Positions 60,967 to 64,000 of a stretch of DNA of 64,000 bases are shown piece after piece (the stretch's first letter is position 1; every line of letters starts with the position of its first letter). A program made the translations under genes and the position numbers. The stretch lies in contig NZ_CP132942.1 of NCBI RefSeq assembly GCF_040359615.1, forward strand, positions 2,418,001 through 2,482,000, in the 5' to 3' direction. Source of the stretch: Tunturibacter psychrotolerans (GTDB taxonomy: Bacteria; Acidobacteriota; Terriglobia; Terriglobales; Acidobacteriaceae). The notes below the pieces were generated by a model that did not search any database, was not told the DNA's origin, and saw only the letters and a list, made by a program, of their open reading frames with translations.

Positions 60967-61537
60967 TCAACTCGCGTTTGTGCCTCTCGGCGGTTCCTGC
61001 GTATAACGCAGAACCAGACATCCATTCGCTGTATCAGTCATTTGGACCGTCACAGAAGATTGAGTGAGTGTTTCCTGCCAGTCCCGAAACATTTCGAAGG
61101 AGGCATCGGGAGCGTAGTTCCGTCGCCCAGTCGGCTTCTGCCGGACCAGCAGCTTACGGTAACGCAACGTTCTGCGTCGCTCACGAACCTCGCTGGAGAC
61201 CACATAGCACTCAGGCAGGAAGTCGAACCGAAGGCAGTCGCAGATCTTGCTGGCATCGATGCGATCGTTCTTCTTCTTGGGCCGCAATGGCCCGCAGCAT
61301 CAGCGGATGCGCAACCTTCACGGCTGCCCGCATGAGGCAGCAGGTGATCATAGATCCAGCCCGGTGAACATGGTCACTTCCATGGCCACGGTCCAGGGCG
61401 TCGGCCAGTTCTTTATCTACTCGTCGAGCTGTGCTCTCGTCGCAGCAACAGTCCCCTCAGAAAAGACCGTGCCACTCACGTCCTTCACGCAATAGCTGAT
61501 CGTCTCCCTTGTGGATGTCTAACCCGATGATGGGCAT
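60967..61537 (-). pseudogene. IS110-family transposase remnant 1
   Basis: The reverse strand starts ATG 61537 with MPIIGLDIHKGD, the N-terminal DEDD motif of IS110 transposases. Frameshifts and an early stop follow; MEVTMFTGWIYDHLLPHAG is then in one frame and KKKNDRIDASKICDCLRFDF in another. The conserved RERRRTLRYRKLLVRQ is reached before the sequence is lost. About the first third of a transposase is recognisable; the C-terminal half and ends are missing. Confidence 0.8.
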
Positions 61538-62015
61538 ACTGGTCACGAGGAGCCTCCTTGGATGTCTCTGAATCAGCGGGTCACCGCTGAGTTCAGCCCT
61601 TGTACATCAAATGCTCCTCAAACCCCCCGATTTATCCATCCAAACATGTCGGTCATGTGAATCGCCCAGGTTGGCGACCATCGACGGCAAAGGCATGCAC
61701 ATGAAGATCGGATGTCGCGGCCGTCTCCAGAACTACCTGCAAAGTCTGCTTTCTATGAGCAGGTTATTTACGTCAAGGGGTTTTCCGTTTCTCTTTCCTA
61801 GCGTAGAAGTTGCTCCTGTTGTTCTGTAGTTCGTCCGCATATTGTTCTCCACCGTGTTTATATTCGCACTTAAGTGAGCCGCTAAGCCCTGTGTCGGTTG
61901 GGTCAGAAGGAGAAGGAGATGCTGCCAGTTTTCGGTCGGCCTCGTTCAGAGCCTAACCCGACACGCAATCATCGGGACGCGGGGCAGTCACAAGAATTCG
62001 ACATGATCTCCTTCC
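61538..62015. other. Intergenic spacer between IS110 remnants
   Basis: About 480 bp with no supported gene. Low-complexity and AT-richer patches occur around 61740-61870. No clear terminal inverted repeat was seen, as expected for IS110 elements, which often lack them. Confidence 0.4.
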
Positions 62016-62849
62016 TCAGTCTGCTACTCCATGGAACGGGAGGGATGGCTCCTGGGTGATCCAGATGCGATGAAGCAGTACTGCCAGCTTGCGAGCGACG
62101 GCGACGATGGCCCGATTGCGGGACTGCTTGCCTCCGCGCGAGACCAGATGCAGACCCCACTGTCGTAAGCTGGAATCTCTTCCGTGCGGTCCGAGAACGC
62201 GGTTGGCGCCCTCGACAAGCAGAGTGCCTAAGCAGATGTTGTCAGCTTTGGTGATTCCGAGCTGCGCTCTCGATCCCTGGACTGGCTGCGTTTTGGCCGC
62301 AGGCCGAGGTAGCAGCCGACATCGCGACTTCGCTGGAACCGTTCTTTGGAACCCAGCGTCAGAAGATAGGTCAGTGCCGTGAGCTGGCCAACGCCGCAGA
62401 CCTTGATCGGAGCCTGCGTTTAGGTGCACTCCGTCTCCGTAAGCCGCTGGATCAGTCGGTCATTGTGCTTGATCTTCACCGTCATCGTGGCGATCTGTTC
62501 GAGGACAGGGCCGAGTGCCTGAACTAGACTTGACGGCAGCACTGCCATGCACCGCTTGGCGAAGCACAACGTGGACGATGCCGGAAGTCGGTAGCCGCAG
62601 GATCTTCGGATCGAGTCGTGCGTAGCGCGCCAACTTCTCCACGTCCACCTGATCGCTCTCCCGATCACTGTGCGAGATCGCCCGCAGCTCCCTCACGTTC
62701 GCCACGATTACTTCGTGACCCAGCTCCTCAAGCTGTTCGCTGATCCATATCGAATGGGTTCCCGCTTCCATCGCGATCCGTACTCGAGGCAGATCGGTAA
62801 ACCTCTTCTCGACTCCCGAGGGACTGGTACGAAATCGGCCCCGGCCCAC
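62016..62849 (-). pseudogene. IS110-family transposase remnant 2
   Basis: A second, different IS110-type transposase on the reverse strand, broken into frames. N-terminal part: MEAGTHSIWISEQLEELGHE, DQVDVEKLARYARLDPKILR. A middle part (PASSTLCFAKRCMAVLPSS) follows directly where about 45 residues should intervene, so there is an internal deletion. The C-terminal part has RAQLGITKADNICLG, VLGPHGRDSSLRQWGLHL and AIVAVARKLAVLLHRIW, and ends at 62016. The first residues with the DEDD aspartate are missing. Confidence 0.85.
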
Positions 62850-62869
62850 TACTTGTCCATCTTCGTTGA

Positions 62870-63200
62870 GCGTGCAGTAATGGCTCCACGTGTTCCGTCA
62901 GATCACGCAGGTCGCGGATCACCGGAGATAGAACATAGCTGCCACGCACCAGACCATGGCGGAGCAACTCGACGATCCGCTGGTAGTCCATCATATCGGT
63001 CTTACGGTCGGGGATCGCCTTGATGTGCTGAGCGTTGGCAAGCGCCATATGGTAGTGCTCTTCCAGCACGTTCCAGACAGGCTTCTAATAAACGCCTGTC
63101 GACTCCATAGCGACAGGTCAAACGTCAAAGCTTCTGAGCCACTCAGCCGGTTCACGCAGGTCTCGCGTTGTGCAACCGAAGCGACGAAGATGTTTCTGCC
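62870..63200 (-). pseudogene. IS110-family transposase remnant 3
   Basis: A third IS110-type fragment, distinct from the other two. Reverse-strand reading gives RFGCTTRDLREPAEWLRSFD, a stop, VAMESTGVY, a TAG where W is expected, then KPVWNVLEEHYHMALANAQH and IKAIPDRKTDMMDYQRIVEL, ending at RDLRDLTEHV near 62876. It abuts remnant 2 directly, so one element was probably truncated by the other or by deletion. Confidence 0.8.
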
Positions 63201-64000
63201 CTGAAGCTCATCCCTGAAACGCTCAGAGATGAAGAACAAACAATTTCGGAGAGTGTCCGTGCTGATAGGCGCATCGAGCATTTTGAGACACAACGTCTCA
63301 CCAAGAGCAAAGATGAGCAAGGCCAGGTGATCGGCGGCTCGAAGCTCGGTCACACTAGAGTAGCTGCGTCAACTTCAGACATAGGCTGTACCTCCATAAA
63401 CTTTCGCGTGCGGATCTAGGACATCGCAAGTTTTCGATTGAAAGACACCTTCACTTCAGATCATCCCTGACCAGGTAAGTCTTCGGCGAGTTCATGTGGA
63501 GGAGGAGCGCTTCGCTCCGGCGAAAGCAGATGGTGCGGTGCATGGTCTTCAAGGATCTCGGCATCCATTGTCCGATTTGACGACGGTTGCATGCTTCGCT
63601 GCTGCATGTGGTGTCGGACGATTGAGGACGTCTTCGTTAGACGCGTCCGGGAGCTATGTTTGAGGCTACAACTTTCGTATCCTTGACCGTCCCCAAATGT
63701 AACCATAGTCTTCGTTTGGCTTAAAGATTTTGAAACCTTATTCGGCCGAAGATGAGGTTTGCTTCGGCTTGCATGGATTACAAACTTGCGGCTGCGAAAG
63801 GCAGTGAGGTAAAGCCTTTGAGCTCTCTTCAAAGTCATTCCATGAGTGTGGTTTTATCGATCTGGTGAGATTCCACAGTACTTGAGTGCCGCAATCACGC
63901 AGTTGCAGCCGTCTTTGCCAGTTGATCTCTCGTTAGCATCACCAAGCCAGGACCGTCTTGTCCCTATTTGCATAGTGTTGCGCATTCCCTAGTTGTTTTA
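63201..64000. other. Right-hand end of window, no supported gene
   Basis: About 800 bp of non-coding or decayed DNA. A reverse ORF at 63461-63838 (125 codons) is basic, Ser/Arg rich and matches nothing I know, so I leave it out. This is probably a continuation of the degraded mobile-element zone. Confidence 0.4.

Noticed and set aside
63461..63838. 125-codon reverse ORF at the right end
   Set aside because: Ser/Arg-rich, no known motif, in a region of decayed transposases.

Overview
The window looks like a chromosomal segment of an Acidobacteriota genome, most likely Terriglobia/Acidobacteriaceae (Granulicella, Edaphobacter or Terriglobus relatives). This is inferred from gene content: tandem secreted S53 (sedolisin-type) peptidases with Ig-like repeats, a GH105-type rhamnogalacturonyl hydrolase beside a ROK regulator, a DUF885 protein, a bacilliredoxin, a FadN-FadA-FadE style beta-oxidation cluster and high-GC genes with long shadow ORFs. 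No rRNA, tRNA or CRISPR array was seen.

Layout. 0-5 kb: a reverse-strand pair of M16 peptidase genes (one catalytic, one with a degenerate zinc motif and cut by the window edge), a free-standing GH24 lysozyme and an alpha/beta-hydrolase. 5-14 kb: ROK regulator plus GH105 hydrolase, then a fatty-acid oxidation cluster behind a promoter carrying two near-identical palindromes. 14-22 kb: two paralogous S53 peptidases. 21.5-27 kb: polyphosphate kinase, a three-gene ECF sigma factor/membrane protein/coiled-coil operon, an L-fucose isomerase-like gene and a small exported protein with 11-residue repeats. 27-34 kb: CtaA, ProC, a DUF885 protein, an unusual sigma-54-activator-like protein lacking GAFTGA, a bacilliredoxin and MurB. 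33.5-39 kb: ModABC, ThrC-ThrB and thioredoxin. 39-52.5 kb: CorC/HlyC-type membrane protein, two separated Dpp-type permeases, amidohydrolase, aldo/keto reductase, SDR, phosphodiesterase, STAS protein, MscS channel, orphan solute-binding protein and several hypotheticals. 53-57 kb: a GDP-mannose 3,5-epimerase-like enzyme, a perfect 29-bp palindrome before a 41-codon membrane ORF, a frameshifted cytochrome P460 gene and an ArsR/AHSA1 operon. 57-60.8 kb: a TPR membrane protein and a DyP peroxidase/encapsulin operon. 60.8-64 kb: remnants of at least three different IS110-type transposases and no convincing intact gene.

Most of the window is housekeeping and nutrient metabolism. The parts that look like dedicated systems are the DyP-encapsulin nanocompartment, the FadNAE cluster with its palindromic operator pair, the sigma-factor triad, and the palindrome/small membrane protein/hairpin unit at 54.2-54.4 kb. 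Spot counts of G versus C on the + strand suggest that GC skew changes sign between about 14 and 34 kb, which could mark a replication terminus or a rearrangement. All functional calls rest on motif recognition by eye; no database search was run.
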